A DNA stretch of 64,000 nucleotides from Isoetes taiwanensis (GCA_021234155.1 JAJEKV010000038.1:4030847-4094846); one strand, 5' to 3'. Shown: positions 24,001-34,503, counted from the first letter of the stretch. A program made the numbers and translations. Notes: generated from the sequence alone by a model not told the origin.

Positions 24001-24510
24001 ACACGACAAACACAAAACACCCCTACTAATGCAAGCCCTACCAAACTTATAGAGCAAGCACATTACAAATTTAAGAAGGAAAAAGAATGCACGGTATTCG
24101 CCAAGTAACCCATAGGAGAAAAAAGGGGATTTGGGAATCCGTGTGGGATGCCGTATCCCCGCACATCAAAGCGACTAAGAAAGAAAAAAATGAGCATGGA
24201 GGGAAACTTCGGTGGGCTGTCGCAAATGGGTGTTTGGGAGAAGATTCAAAACGGTTTGGAAATTTGAGATCCGGTGGTAAAGATGCGGATGTGGATGCAT
24301 CCCAAAGACCAACCCATCATCTAAACAAGGCCCGACATCAAGCAAAAAAAAGGAAAGGAAAAAATGAAGGAGAAAACGGAGGAAAGCGGAACCCTCAAGC
24401 GAGAAAAAATATGAGAAACCGGAATGCAAGCTAGAACTTCCTGAACCAAACAAACCGAAACCGAAGACATGGGAAAGAGGGAAGTAAAAAATCCACCAAG
24501 GGCAGGATTA
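24001..24510. other. Unrecognised stretch left of the inverted segment
   Basis: A-rich on plus. A 115-codon open frame at 24087-24434 is rich in Lys, Arg, Gly and Asn without a known motif and is probably chance. It may be part of the element whose repeat pieces lie at 24515-25050. Confidence 0.3.
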
Positions 24511-24514
24511 GTTT

Positions 24515-25050
24515 GATGGCAAAGGAGAGACCCAAACAAAAAGAGGCTATCGGAAGAAAGGAAAAAAGGATCCAAAGAAAATCACATCGAACCCCACATG
24601 CTTCCGTGGATCAAACCAAAACCAAGATCAAACCAGCTTTGTATCTGAGGAAGATGAAAAGGACAAACCAATCCATCCCAAACTCACCTTTGAAAAGCCA
24701 AAGAACTAGAGTGAAGACAAAAAATCGAAAGCAATCACAAAAAGCTATCCCGCTGGAGAAGAAAGAAGCGTAAACAATTTGACGCCTTATCTCTTACCTG
24801 GTAGAATAGATAGGATGAAAACCGGTGGAGCAAAAAAATGAGCAGAATAGAAAGGAGTTCAAGAGAAACGATGGTGAAAAATGAGGAAAGAGGCTGGTAT
24901 AAATGGGAGAAAATATGAGGGCGCCCCCATCCAGGAATGGCACTTCTATTGCTAAACAATAGAATCGGGAAGACATGGGAAAGATGAAAAAACTCTTCCT
25001 AGAAATGGCAATGGATAACAATCTTTGATCAAATGGCAAAGGAGAGATCC
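24515..25050 (-). repeat. Terminal segment of an inserted element, left arm
   Basis: On the minus strand, TCTCCTTTGCCAT followed by TTTTTT.A and CTTTCCCATGTCTTC occurs at both edges (about 25050-24970 and 24533-24460), giving direct repeats around a ~500-bp core. Inside, 24820-24968 is homologous in inverted orientation to 33287-33437 and includes a TATA-like CCATTTATACC. The outer edge coincides with the point where reverse transcriptase of the split Ty3 element breaks off (25044). I take it for part of an element inserted into that RT gene. Confidence 0.55.
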
Positions 25051-25580
25051 CTATAATCGATGCAAATTCTAATGGTCTTATTTTTCTTTTCAACAGGGAC
25101 AATGCAAGATAGCCATTCAGGATTCACAATTTCTGCAATTACACCTGCATCTTTCATTTTGTATAATTCTTCCTTGATTAGACCTAACAAAGAAGCATTA
25201 ATTCATCTTAACTTTTGCACAACAGGTTTCATACCTTCCTTGATCTTAATTTCGAACTCACAAATACTTTTGTCAACACCAACAAACTCATCATAATCCC
25301 AAGCAAAAATGTCCTTCCAATCATCAAAGAATTTTGTAACAAATGCATTATCTTCTTTCTTAAACAAATCCCCAACATATAATACTCTATCTAGACCTCT
25401 CTTGTTGACCTTAATTTCTTTTACCTGCTTGTCTTCACTTGCATTTATTACCAGAATAGGGTATAATTGTTGCAGATCTTTCTTCTCCAGTTCTTCTTCT
25501 TGTATTGCTCCCTCAGCCAAGTGTTCAAGTAGAAGACTTTTACATAAAGAGTCTGCCTCACAATTCTGCTCCCTTGGCAC
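25044..25580 (-). pseudogene. Split Ty3 element: linker and N-terminal reverse transcriptase
   Basis: Reading leftward, the frame joins the end of the RNase H domain (HVPREQNCEADSLCKSLL) through a ~45-residue linker to the start of reverse transcriptase: DIFAWDYDEFVGVDKSICEF, KIKEGMKPVVQKLR, then EELYKMKDAGVIAEI, PEWLSCIVPVEKKN and RICIDYRDL. These are the N-terminal RT motifs of plant Ty3/gypsy elements. One stop follows QKLR at about 25202. The sequence is cut after DYRDL at 25044. The next expected RT segment resumes at 34504 on the plus strand with RKEIYSFLDGF. About 25-30 residues are missing between the two parts. Confidence 0.85.
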
Positions 25581-26010
25581 ATGACAAAGCTCTCAGGTCT
25601 CAAAATTCTTCAGTTTTTGCATGGCTTGATCTCTGAGCTGAATCATGTCTTCACTCTTAGCCTGATATTCTCCTGATATCTGCCTACAGACCAGCTGAGA
25701 ATCTCCAAAGATAATTATTTCACTAATGCTTAGATTTCTTGCCTCTTGGAGACCTGCAATCAATGCTTTGTATTATGCCATGTTAGAAGTGGTGTTAGGA
25801 TAGATTCTTCCTACTTTAGCCAATAACCTATAGAAACATCTTTGAGGACAGCAGCAGAAGAAGCCACATTAAGTCTTTTTGAAACACCACCATCAAACCA
25901 CAAGTATGCAAAATTACCTGGTTTAGGAGAAGCTAATTCTTTAGGAATTTTCATGCTGGACTCCAACTCTTTTGCATTCAGCTCAAATTCCCCATATGGA
26001 TTTGACAATA
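25540..26010 (-). pseudogene. Split Ty3 element: additional (archaeal-type) RNase H domain
   Basis: The domain reads NFAYLWFDGGVSKRL (first catalytic Asp, codon 25892-25894), TSNMA*YKALIAGLQEA, IIIFGDSQLVCRQI (Asp at 25701-25703) and EQNCEADSL (Asp at 25551-25553). The conserved Glu of the A-E-Y motif is replaced by a TAA stop (25773-25775), and a frameshift lies near 25815. This is the second, archaeal-like RNase H known from plant dual-RNase-H Ty3 elements. Its position is unusual: here it lies between protease and RT, while in the best-known Tat members (Ogre, Retand) it lies between the ordinary RNase H and integrase. Confidence 0.8.
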
Positions 26011-26059
26011 GCATTTCTTCTTCAATGAAATTCATGCTCTCAAACTCTCCCAACTTATT

Positions 26060-26400
26060 GTATAATGTTACCTTCTTTTTGCCATCAGAGATAGTGCACT
26101 CCCCTTTTGACCATATGGGCCTGGCATCAACTGTAGAAAGTTATTTTCTCCCCAAGAGTAAGTCATATATGTCTGACTTGTCTTCTATTCCTTCAAAAGC
26201 AACCACAACAAAGTTAGCTGCAACCATTATTCCTTCAACATCGATAGGCACATTGCTGACTATTCCAACAGGGTTGATTTTCGTGTTTGAGAAGGTTTCA
26301 ATATCATTGGAGCCTTCTTGTCTATCTCAAGACCACACAGCCTCATGACATGATGAGGCATAACATTCAAGGGTGATCCTCCATATAGTTTTGGATTTTT
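26060..26400 (-). pseudogene. Split Ty3 element: aspartic protease
   Basis: The minus strand reads YGGSPLNVMPHHVM at the usual active-site position. The family has D.G(S/A) there, so the catalytic Asp is Tyr (TAT, 26383-26385). After a frame change comes INPVGIVSNVPIDVEG, ANFVVVAFEGIEDKSD and the flap/helix motif YDLLLGRK, then TVDARPIWSKGECTISDG, which follows the pattern of plant Ty3 proteases of this lineage. A stop after LLLGRK and the frame break make it non-functional. Confidence 0.75.
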
Positions 26401-26640
26401 CCTGCCTAGCAAAGTATTCTTTTACACTGCACCTATCTTCATAATGTCCCATAGCTTTACAAAAGGCACACACAGGACATTCTTTACCAAAGTGTCCTCT
26501 TTTCCCACACTTTGTACATGGCCTATACCAACAATAGTCAGAAGAATGAGTATCTCTAAAGCAATGCACACAAGGAGGATAAGTTTTCTTCTCAAATTTT
26601 GAGCTTTTCATCTCTTGGAGTTGCTTGGTTACCTCAACCA
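26327..26640 (-). pseudogene. Split Ty3 element: Gag zinc-knuckle region (three CCHC knuckles)
   Basis: Three consecutive C-x2-C-x4-H-x4-C knuckles are present: CVHCFRDTHSSDYC, CTKCGKRGHFGKEC and CAFCKAMGHYEDRC, all intact in one open frame. They bind the element's RNA during packaging. Most plant Ty3 Gag proteins carry one or two, so three in tandem is a lineage character worth noting. The frame runs on into the protease region. Confidence 0.9.
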
Positions 26641-26661
26641 GTGCCTCAGATACTTTGGTAT

Positions 26662-27324
26662 TTATGCCCTTACATCTGCTGCAGGAGCCTCAGCATCTTC
26701 CATTTTTACCTTTTTCTTCTCTTTCTGGACAGCATAGACAGGTACAGGTCCTGGTCCCATGTATTCATAATCTGGAAAAAAAGAATCATGTGGTGAATGC
26801 ATATCATCTGGCAAGTAAGAAATCATATCTGCAATCTCAGTAGCCTTGGTGAAGGCTTTGTGTATTGTGTCAAATCCTTCTTGTTTTTGAATTTTCAATA
26901 ACTTTCTGTGTATTCTTGGCCTGCTACTTAATCCTCTGATAAAAGAAGCCACCAGATGTAAGGTATGGTTAGGAACTTGATTAATTTGGCATTTGACAAG
27001 ATAGAGATTAAACCTTTCCACATATTGGTGCACACTCTCTCCATGCTTAATGCGAAAAGTTTGCAGCTCAAATATTAGATCTTGGGGGTCCAAGAGTTTG
27101 CCAAAGCGTGCCAAATTTTTTTTAACTAATTCATCTCAAGAATTGGCACCTAAACTTATGACATACTCTAGCCAAGCCCTGACTTCATCATTCTTAAAAC
27201 ATTTTTTAAACTCAGAGAACTTACAGCCTTTTTTGTAACCATATTCTTGGTAGTACTCTTCAAAAGTCTTGAGGAAGTTGTTGGCATTCATGCTTGGATC
27301 AAAGGTAGGGACTGGAATAGGCAT
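26662..27324 (-). pseudogene. Split Ty3 element: Gag capsid region
   Basis: The Gag frame starts near 27324 with MPIPVPTFDPSMNANNFLKT and runs through YYQEYGYKKGCKF, FKNDEVRAWLEYV, then after a TGA stop (27136-27138) through LIFELQTFRIKHGESVHQYV, RFNLYLVKCQ and LHLVASFIRGLSSRPR. The W..y/F..l...k...ESV..Y..RF pattern is that of retrotransposon Gag capsid. The C-terminal part is acidic and Pro/Lys-rich and ends at about 26662. A single stop and one frameshift before the knuckles are the only visible lesions. Confidence 0.85.
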
Positions 27325-27476
27325 GTTTAGCTCGAATTAATGGCAAGGCATGCCTGAATTTGCTTGCACAGTGACAGTAGGTGTTGGAGCAGTAGCTTCA
27401 TGATTGTCTTGTGCTTCAGGGCTCAGATGCCTCATTGGTTCTTCTGGGTGCCATGAGTTCAGATTCTAGGAAAGTG

Positions 27477-27494
27477 ATCTCGGTAGAACCTCCA
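27477..27494 (-). other. Primer binding site complementary to a tRNA-Gln 3' end
   Basis: Four bases inside the LTR end, the minus strand reads TGGAGGTTCTACCGAGAT. Its complement, ATCTCGGTAGAACCTCCA, has the layout of a tRNA 3' end with CCA, and the GG-T-paired arm fits eukaryotic tRNA-Gln (acceptor ...ACC-U-CCA). It would prime minus-strand DNA synthesis of this element. Confidence 0.65.
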
Positions 27495-27497
27495 AAA

Positions 27498-28390
27498 TGT
27501 TGAAGGTGTTCCTGGCAAAACCTTCAACCTCAGTGGTTTAGAACCTCCAGGTTGCTTGAGGCAACCACTCTGAGTGTAAAGATTCTAGAAATAATGCCCA
27601 AAAGATTGCTGGGAACAACTTTCCCTGAAGGCTAAAAAGTCTGCTTCACAAGAATGTTTGCAGCATGCACATCATTCAAGTTTTAAACATGATTTTCATC
27701 CTCAAAGCTCAACACCTATATCTGTCAGGCTACAAAAGTCAAGTCAAATCTGAAGGGATTAGATAGGCCAAATTTAGCTTATGACCCAGTCAATTTTTGG
27801 TTAATATCCGTGGCAGAGAGCTTGATTTATGATCTCGATATTGGCAATGAATTTTCTTGTTTTGTAAACTTCACCCCTCTTCGAAAAGTCTGCACACCAG
27901 AGGCCAAGATCTCTTTTTGCAAATGGAACTCTAAATCTTTTCTTTTTGATGTTTTTTGCTGGATGCTGTGGAGGAAAAATAATTCTGAGCAGATTACTTT
28001 TTAGGGGAGGAATACACACTTAGCCTAATGCTTCCATGTTTACATGCACTACTTAGCAATACTAATGCCCTCAGAATTGCTATGCTATGCTCAAATGCCC
28101 AATGCAAATTTACGCTAGAGCGAGTTTGATTTCTTCGACTCAATCTTGCATTGATGTTTTGGATTGGCAACATGATTGTTTCTGCCTATTCTAAAGATAT
28201 ATTAACCTGACATACTGATAATATTTGGCTACTGGAATGAAATACCGCAGAAAACTTCTAATAACTGCTACTTTTTTTGGGAATATAATTCAAAGTGAGA
28301 TGAATACTTCACAACAAGGGTTGGATTTTCAAATGATTTAAACACTCAAAAGATAACAACATAAATTCCAAGCTTAGGGTCTTGTGCCTC
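27498..28390 (-). repeat. 5' LTR of the split Ty3 element
   Basis: The minus strand of this interval is homologous to the plus strand of 42091-42977. The inner boundary is clear: both copies share ...CACCTTCAACA and then diverge, and the primer site follows here. The outer boundary is less certain: homology fades at about 28385-28390, where coding sequence of an unrelated gene begins. In a ~250-bp stretch compared by eye the copies differ at about 3-4 % of sites. The ~72-codon open frame inside each LTR is probably fortuitous. Confidence 0.85.
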
Positions 28391-30340
28391 CTCTGTCTAG
28401 ACGAGCCTTGTATCAGTATGAACAAATTGTCGTGAATGCATAATCAAACTCCAGGACTCTCAAGAACACTTCATGAATGGAGTCAAAGAGTATATGGATT
28501 CCACAGATGTTGTCCGTTGTGATCTTTAGGCAGCTACCATGCAAATCCAGACTCTGGAAGAAATTCTTCAGAGCAAACATTCTGCTCTGTTAGAGGCCCG
28601 TGAGGCTCTCAAGAATGAACAAGACACAAGAGCCACAATCGAAGACCAGCAAGTTCAACTTCAGGCTACCATCCAAGAACTTCTGGCTCAACTCAAAGAC
28701 AAAGATAAAATTCTTGCTGACAGTCAGGCTCTGTATACGGGATTACACAGTGAATACACCCGTCAGCTACATGCTGTTGAACAAGCTGAAATTCGCATTT
28801 CTGCTTTAGAAGGCCAACTAGCAGCAGTTCAGACACAGGTCACGGTCTTGCAAACTCAGCTTGTTGAAGCTCAGAAATAGAAGTTGATCGATGACACAGA
28901 AATTGCGAGCCTTCAGTTGCAGATCTCCACTCAAGGCCCGTCATCATCACAGGCCACGCATTCTCACAGGAAGATCAGAGGCCAACTGCGCCTTCTTGCT
29001 GAGAAGGACAATAAGATTCATGACATGGAACACCAGTTGCAGCAGGCCATTCAGTCTGTTGAAGATGCTCAGAATGAACACAAGACTTATATTTCATTAG
29101 TAATCCGTGTTCTTGATGATTTTTCCACACCTACGAGATATTTGGACTATGTGGTCTCTCGACGACATCTTTTTATGCTTAAGTGGTATTCTACTAATGG
29201 CAAGCTTGGAGGATCACTCAGCACTAATGATTTTCTCACAATTTGGCCTGATCTCTCCATTGAAGACAAGGTCTTCTCTGTGCTCTCCTGGTATATGGGC
29301 TTATTACTTGTGATGATCCTGACTTCTTCATCTTTTACCTGGTTCAACCCGTGGCGTATGTAATCCATGATTTTTATTTGGCACACACAAGACAAATTCA
29401 CTGATGGTCCAAACCATGCTTTTCAAGGTTTTTGATGCCAGAGAACAAATATCTTCATGATCAGACATGGACCAACGCCCTCAAGATCGAGTACATGTAT
29501 GAGCTTGCTCATCACCTGCCCTTCTAGACTGCAGAAACTTTGCAACAAGTTCGCAAGAATTTGTATGAAGATATGGGCATTTAGTTTGTCAAATATATTT
29601 ACAGCATATTAGAGGTTTCAATACTCTCCATGCATATCTTGAGAGTGAGACCATTCCCACGGACTGGGTTCCTCGTCCAATCAACACTCTTCTTTCCTGT
29701 TCTGATTGGGAGCGTTGGTGTCAGACTCTGGATGTTGATCTCCTTCAAGAATTCCGTGATCAAGCCCAGCAGTCCATGATGCAGCCTCCTCCACAGAACC
29801 ATCAATATGCGTCATTGGGAGCACCTCCATGCCGTCCATTCCTAATGTCAGATTGGTGCTCCACTTTTTGGACCACGGCTCTGGCTGGTACACCCGCTCA
29901 CATTTTTACAGATCTTCGGTGGGATCCACGCTTTGTGCATCGTTCGGTATGCCAGGAAGGAGAAACATTGGAGCATACTAGATCTATATTCCGAATGAAC
30001 GAGGTTGGAAAACCCCCGCTCAAGCAGTCTGGGGCCTCACACAATTTTTGGAGCGTGCTGCTACGTCCCTTGATCTTTCAATTCACCGTCAGGTTGGATT
30101 CTGTGCAGCCCTGAAGTGTCTCCTTCAGTGTTCCATTGCGCGAAAGCGCCTTATCTACTACTGAAATCCTAATGCTAGTGCTGGTGCCTTTGATCTTTAG
30201 ATTTGCCTTCAGTATTTCCCCCCCGAAGCCTACCATGCTTTTCAAGATATGGCGCAGTCCGGGTTTCTCATTGATGCATCACCTTCAATTGGGGTTCATA
30301 CTTCTGACACGCTCAAAGATCGGCAAGGTCTGATATAGAA
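28385..30340 (+). pseudogene. Decayed coiled-coil protein gene of unknown function
   Basis: Coding character begins exactly at the outer LTR edge (RRALYQYEQIVV, HFMNGVKEYMDSTDVV), so the N-terminus is cut off. Positions 28539-28880 encode a long coiled coil with regular heptads: QTLEEILQSKHSALLEAREA, TIEDQQVQLQATIQELLAQL, EIRISALEGQLAAVQTQV. After a TAG it resumes with QLRLLAEKDNKIHDMEHQ and then a globular part (RYLDYVVSRRHLFMLKWY, DFLTIWPDLSIEDKVFS). More pieces in other frames reach 30335 (SDWERWCQTLDVDLLQEFRD; GFLIDASPSIGVHTSDTL). Several stops and frameshifts make it a pseudogene. It could be an accessory ORF of another retroelement or a host gene remnant. I do not recognise the family. 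Confidence 0.6.
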
Positions 30341-31200
30341 GTATCATACTGACGCACGCCCACATAGTAGACATACTGATATAGAATATACATGCGTGTC
30401 TTCACAAGAGAAAGGCCAAGCTAATTAGTGTCAACAGTAAAAACGTAAATTACACCCATCTAGTAGTACCCTAAGGCATTAATTTTTATTGGACCCTAAA
30501 TTTACCTTCATTGTGACACCCCTAATTGAGCAATAAAATGTTTAGATATTGTATTTTCTAAAATGACTAGATAATGAGCCGTTAGATAATAGCCAAGATA
30601 ATGGTTGCTCTAAAATGTAAGAAAATCAATTGCCTCAACCAAATCAAGAGGGCAAGTATTCTGATAAAATGAGTAAGCAAACCAACTATAACTACTCTAC
30701 AACATACCTCGTTGCCCTTATCTGATTGTAAATCTCAATAGCTCCACATTAAGGGCCAACAACAACAAGTACACAAACTTAGCTGAGGCATAATTGCATA
30801 TTATGGAGGACATGCACAAATCAATTTGATTTTAGTCATCTTTTTAAGATTGGATAAACAACATACCAAAAGCAAAAATTCTCTAGGATTGCATACCTGG
30901 ATGTTGGAGCAGGATCATGAGAATCTATGTAACATGCATGGTTTTTTCCTCCCCCTCCCCACCCCACAACCCCCTTTTTTTTCCCGGAGGTAAACGGCAA
31001 TTCAAAAACTCACCAAGAATAGAATTCATATTAATTTTACATGATTTTTAGGGGGTTAAGGGGCGATTTTAGAATAATTACCAAGAATGAAATTAGTGAT
31101 TTAGTGTATCCCTCATTTAGTGATATAGGCTAATTTATGAGTGAGGGAGAGAATATCGTAGACAAGGTGGCGATATTTTATTGGCACCACTCCTAATTGA
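30341..31200. other. No gene recognised
   Basis: AT-rich spacer. A C-rich run (about 30949-30970) followed by a T-run is the only notable feature. Confidence 0.4.
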
Positions 31201-33243
31201 TCCTACTCAACAGTATTAAAAAAAAATGCAAATGTCCAAAAAAACCTTTTGGCGATATTTCGAGCTTAAGGGCTACCCTGATTGTACCTCTTTTTGGGTT
31301 ATATGTTTTCCATGAGTATCAGTTTTTTCTATTGTTTCCTACATGCTCCATTTGCTGTAGCTATTTGGTTAGGTCCCATTGGCTCCTTTGATAGTTCTAT
31401 TATGCCTTGTTCACGTTGTTTCATTAGTCTCCTTTTGGTTGCCCCATGGACTTTGTCGATTCTTGGTGTTGCAGAAACCTTAGATCATATTATCCCATTT
31501 GTTGCTTGTTCCCTTTTTTCAATTTGCTCTACTTGGCCATGTTGCATCGTAGGTCTTTGTTCTCTGTGAGATTTATTCCGTTGGTCCCGTTCCACATGCA
31601 TACCTCCTATTAGTTTAATGTTAATGGTCTCGCATTCAATTATTCCGGTTTTAGTCCATGTTCTCGGGTTGGCTCCTTTTTATTCTATTGGCCCCTTTCT
31701 TGACTCATTTTCTCCTTCATTTTCCAGTCACAATTTTTATTTATTTCCCTTGCTTTCTTCATTTGAGTCTATTTATTTCCTTCGTCTTTTTTCTCATCTG
31801 CGGTCTGTAGTTATATTTGTTCTTTAGATCGCTTTCTTCTATTTGGACTCCTTTAATCATGGTTTACTCACTCCTTCTGTCTAATTTGCGTCTTTGGACC
31901 ATTTACCTTTGCCTTATTTCATTTCCTCTCATTATTTCTCTTGTTTTGCCTTTACCATCAGTTTTATTATGTCGTCTCTGTTTGTCCTGGATTTTCTCTT
32001 ACGCATAATGTTGTTGTCTCAGGTATGCCTTGTTATTGTCATGTTTGTTGATTTGCTCTGCTTGGTGTTTTCTTCATTCCTCGAGTTGTCCCACATATTC
32101 TAGTGTGCCACATTTTTCCATCCCATTTCTTTCGATCTATTTTGTCCTTTTTAACAATGTTTCCTTTCTTTCTTTCTTTTCTTTTGACCAATTGTCCATT
32201 TCCCTCCCGATATTCTTGAGTCCTTTTCCTTTGTGTAGTGCCTTTTTTGCCTTATTTTGATTGGCCTCTTTTTTCCACTTGTTTTCCTTCTTCATCCCGA
32301 CTCTTTTTGTTCCAAAGAATGTTGTTAAATACTTTGCATACCCTGGTTATCTCGTTTTTAAGTTTTTTAAGTTTTTATTTTTGGTTTTTAAAATCTTAGA
32401 ATACGTTAACTTAATAATATAACAACTAACATAAAGATTTAGCTTATTTTTAGAGGTAGATGAAATGAATATAGGTAAAAAGAATTATCCACTATACCTT
32501 TGGAGCGGTTTTGGTTCACTTCACGCTTCTATTTATCACTTATGGCTCATCTTGAGAAGCAATATAGAAAAAAATGAATCGAAATAAAATTAGTTTAAAA
32601 AGAAGAAGAATGGAAAAGTTACCTTGGTTGTTGGTTTTGGATTGGCGCAAGAAGCGTTTATCGGTTTGCATGTGCGAAAAAACCTTTCTTTCATTGAGCA
32701 AAACCGGAAGAACCGGTTTACATGCATTCCGCATGTTGCATAGTTCCAAAATCTTGTTTATCTAGAAAATTTGAAAGTCATTCGAGGCATTGATAATTTT
32801 TTTTACATTTTTGATAACCCCGATGGTTGCAAGTTTTAGAAAACGGACGGTTTTTTACATACTCTATGGTTAAACGGGGTTTTAACAACATGTTCTCGAT
32901 CCATTATGTTTTGCATATTTTCGTTGCTTCTTTTTTTTGGGCTTACTTGCACCATTGTATTATGCTAGTCCTCTGGACTACATATTTCAACCTTTACCAT
33001 GTCTCCTCTTAGTTTGTTTTACTTTTCTTTCTCTGTTGGCATCCATATATCATCTTTGTGCCTTCTACGTTGATTATCCCAGTTACTCTATCAGCCTTGC
33101 TTCGCAGTTTATTTTGTTTGTCTCCTTTGCCTGATCTTTTCCAATCGTCTTTTCTGCCAATTTCTTCATTCGTTTCATTTTTGGACAGATTTTTCCTTGT
33201 CATCTTGGTTTGATCCATTCTTTTTGAGGTTGATTCCTCTTCT
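31201..33243. other. T-rich, pyrimidine-biased stretch
   Basis: The plus strand is strongly T-rich with recurrent words such as TTTCCTT and CCTTTGC. All long open frames are hydrophobic chance products. Its bias mirrors the T-rich minus strand of 20.9-24.8 kb, as expected if both are arms of the same element in opposite orientation. Confidence 0.4.
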
Positions 33244-33286
33244 ATCGGCCAACTAGTTGTCTCATAGGACCCATCCTAGGAATGCC

Positions 33287-33437
33287 ACGATTCTATTGCA
33301 ATAGCAATAGAATCGCCATTCCTTGGATGGGGACGCCCTACCTTGCTCTCCTATTTATACCGCATCTTTCCTCATTTCCAGCCATCGGTGTTCTCTTGAG
33401 CTCCTTTCTATTCTGCTCATTTTTTGCTCCACCAGTT
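33287..33437 (+). repeat. Right arm of a long inverted repeat (partner 24820-24968)
   Basis: About 150 bp match the minus strand of 24820-24968 at roughly 85 %, including CGATTCTATTG, GGATGGGG.CGCCCT, TTTATACC, CTTTCCTCATTT and CTCCTTTCTATTCTGCTCAT. The two arms lie close to the two ends of the inverted piece of the Ty3 element. Confidence 0.8.
33288..33315. repeat. Perfect 12-bp palindrome with a 4-nt loop
   Basis: CGATTCTATTGC, AATA, GCAATAGAATCG. The left-arm homologue (24944-24967 minus) keeps the shape with the loop TTTA and slightly altered arms, which suggests the hairpin itself is conserved. Confidence 0.85.
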
Positions 33438-33657
33438 TCCCGCCCCTCCTCTCCCTAGTCTGTTATATTTGAGCTTGTTATTCATTTCTTCATCCGACTT
33501 CTCGTTTTCGTATTTCATTCCACTGTTCAAGTTGCTCCTTTTCCTATTAGTCTATGTCTGTTTAATCTTCTTTTTGAGTCACCTTATAGCCCCTGATATC
33601 TTCCATGCTTTCTTTCTATCTTCTTTGGTAGTGCATATATTCTTATTTTTTCATTTT

Positions 33658-34140
33658 TCTCGGCGTCGCACTGTAGCCTCCGAGACTTTCTTATCTTTTC
33701 ATTCGTTCTCGTCGTGGTTGTGACCTTCGAGACATGTTTTCTTGTTCATTTTCTCTCAGCGTGGCAATTTGCATACGTTTATTTTTCAATTTTTCTTGGC
33801 GTGGCACTGTAGCCGCCGAGACTTATCATTTCATTCATGTTTTCTCTCGGTGTGGCATTGTAGCCTCTGAGTCGATATTTATTATTCATGTTTTTCTCTC
33901 GGGCCTTTGTAGCCTCGAAGGCGGACTATCGGTTGTTTTTTCCCGTGATGGTCATTCCGCGGGACGGTTCCCGATTGGTCGGTTTGTATTTATTATTCAT
34001 GTTTTCTCTCGGCGTGGCGCTGTAGTCTCCGAGGCAGCACTAATCGGTTATTTTTTCCCGCGATGGTCATTCCGCGGACGGTTCCCGATTGGTCGGCTGT
34101 TGTTTCTTTCTCGGCGTGGCCTTGGAGCCTCTGAGTCTTC
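33658..34140 (+). repeat. Array of about eight small GC-rich hairpins
   Basis: Units of the form CTCGGCGTGGCnnTGTAGCC followed by TCCGAG lie at about 33659, 33707, 33753 (poor), 33793, 33844, 33894, 34005 and 34109. In each the outer CTCGG pairs with CCGAG and the inner GGC pairs with GCC. Units differ in sequence but often keep pairing. A second word, TTTTTTCCCGnGATGGTCATT plus CGGTTCCCGATTGGTCGG, appears twice 114 bp apart (33937 and 34051). Confidence 0.75.
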
Positions 34141-34503
34141 TTGCCTATGGCATCTAACTCATTGACGGGTTATTTTTCTGTCGGCCTTGATTCTGCATGA
34201 TTGTCTAAGGTCTTGTGATTGCCATAGTGCGTGGGGTCGTGCTTCAACTATTTGCTTGGGTGTCCTCCAAAATCTAAGAAGGCGTGGTTCTTCTTCCCGA
34301 TGAGGAGCAGTCACCGAGTCTTCTCACCTTTGCATCGACCAAGTGGCGAATAAAACCATCTTTTATGTTCTTCAGTTTCATCATGCTCTCGATGATTGTC
34401 TAGTTTTGGAGCATTAAAAGTTCATATTTCCAAATTTATCTATCCCTAGTGAGGGATCCATTTGTACTCATCGGCCAACTAGTTGTCTCATAGGACCCAT
34501 CCT

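Noticed and set aside
27801-28019. 72-codon frame that recurs almost identically at 42452-42670
   Set aside because: The recurrence is explained by the two LTR copies; nothing suggests a separate gene.
31282-33134. Series of hydrophobic plus-strand frames suggesting transporters
   Set aside because: The T-rich composition gives Phe/Leu/Ser/Cys-rich products. There are no regular membrane segments with charged loops and no continuity.
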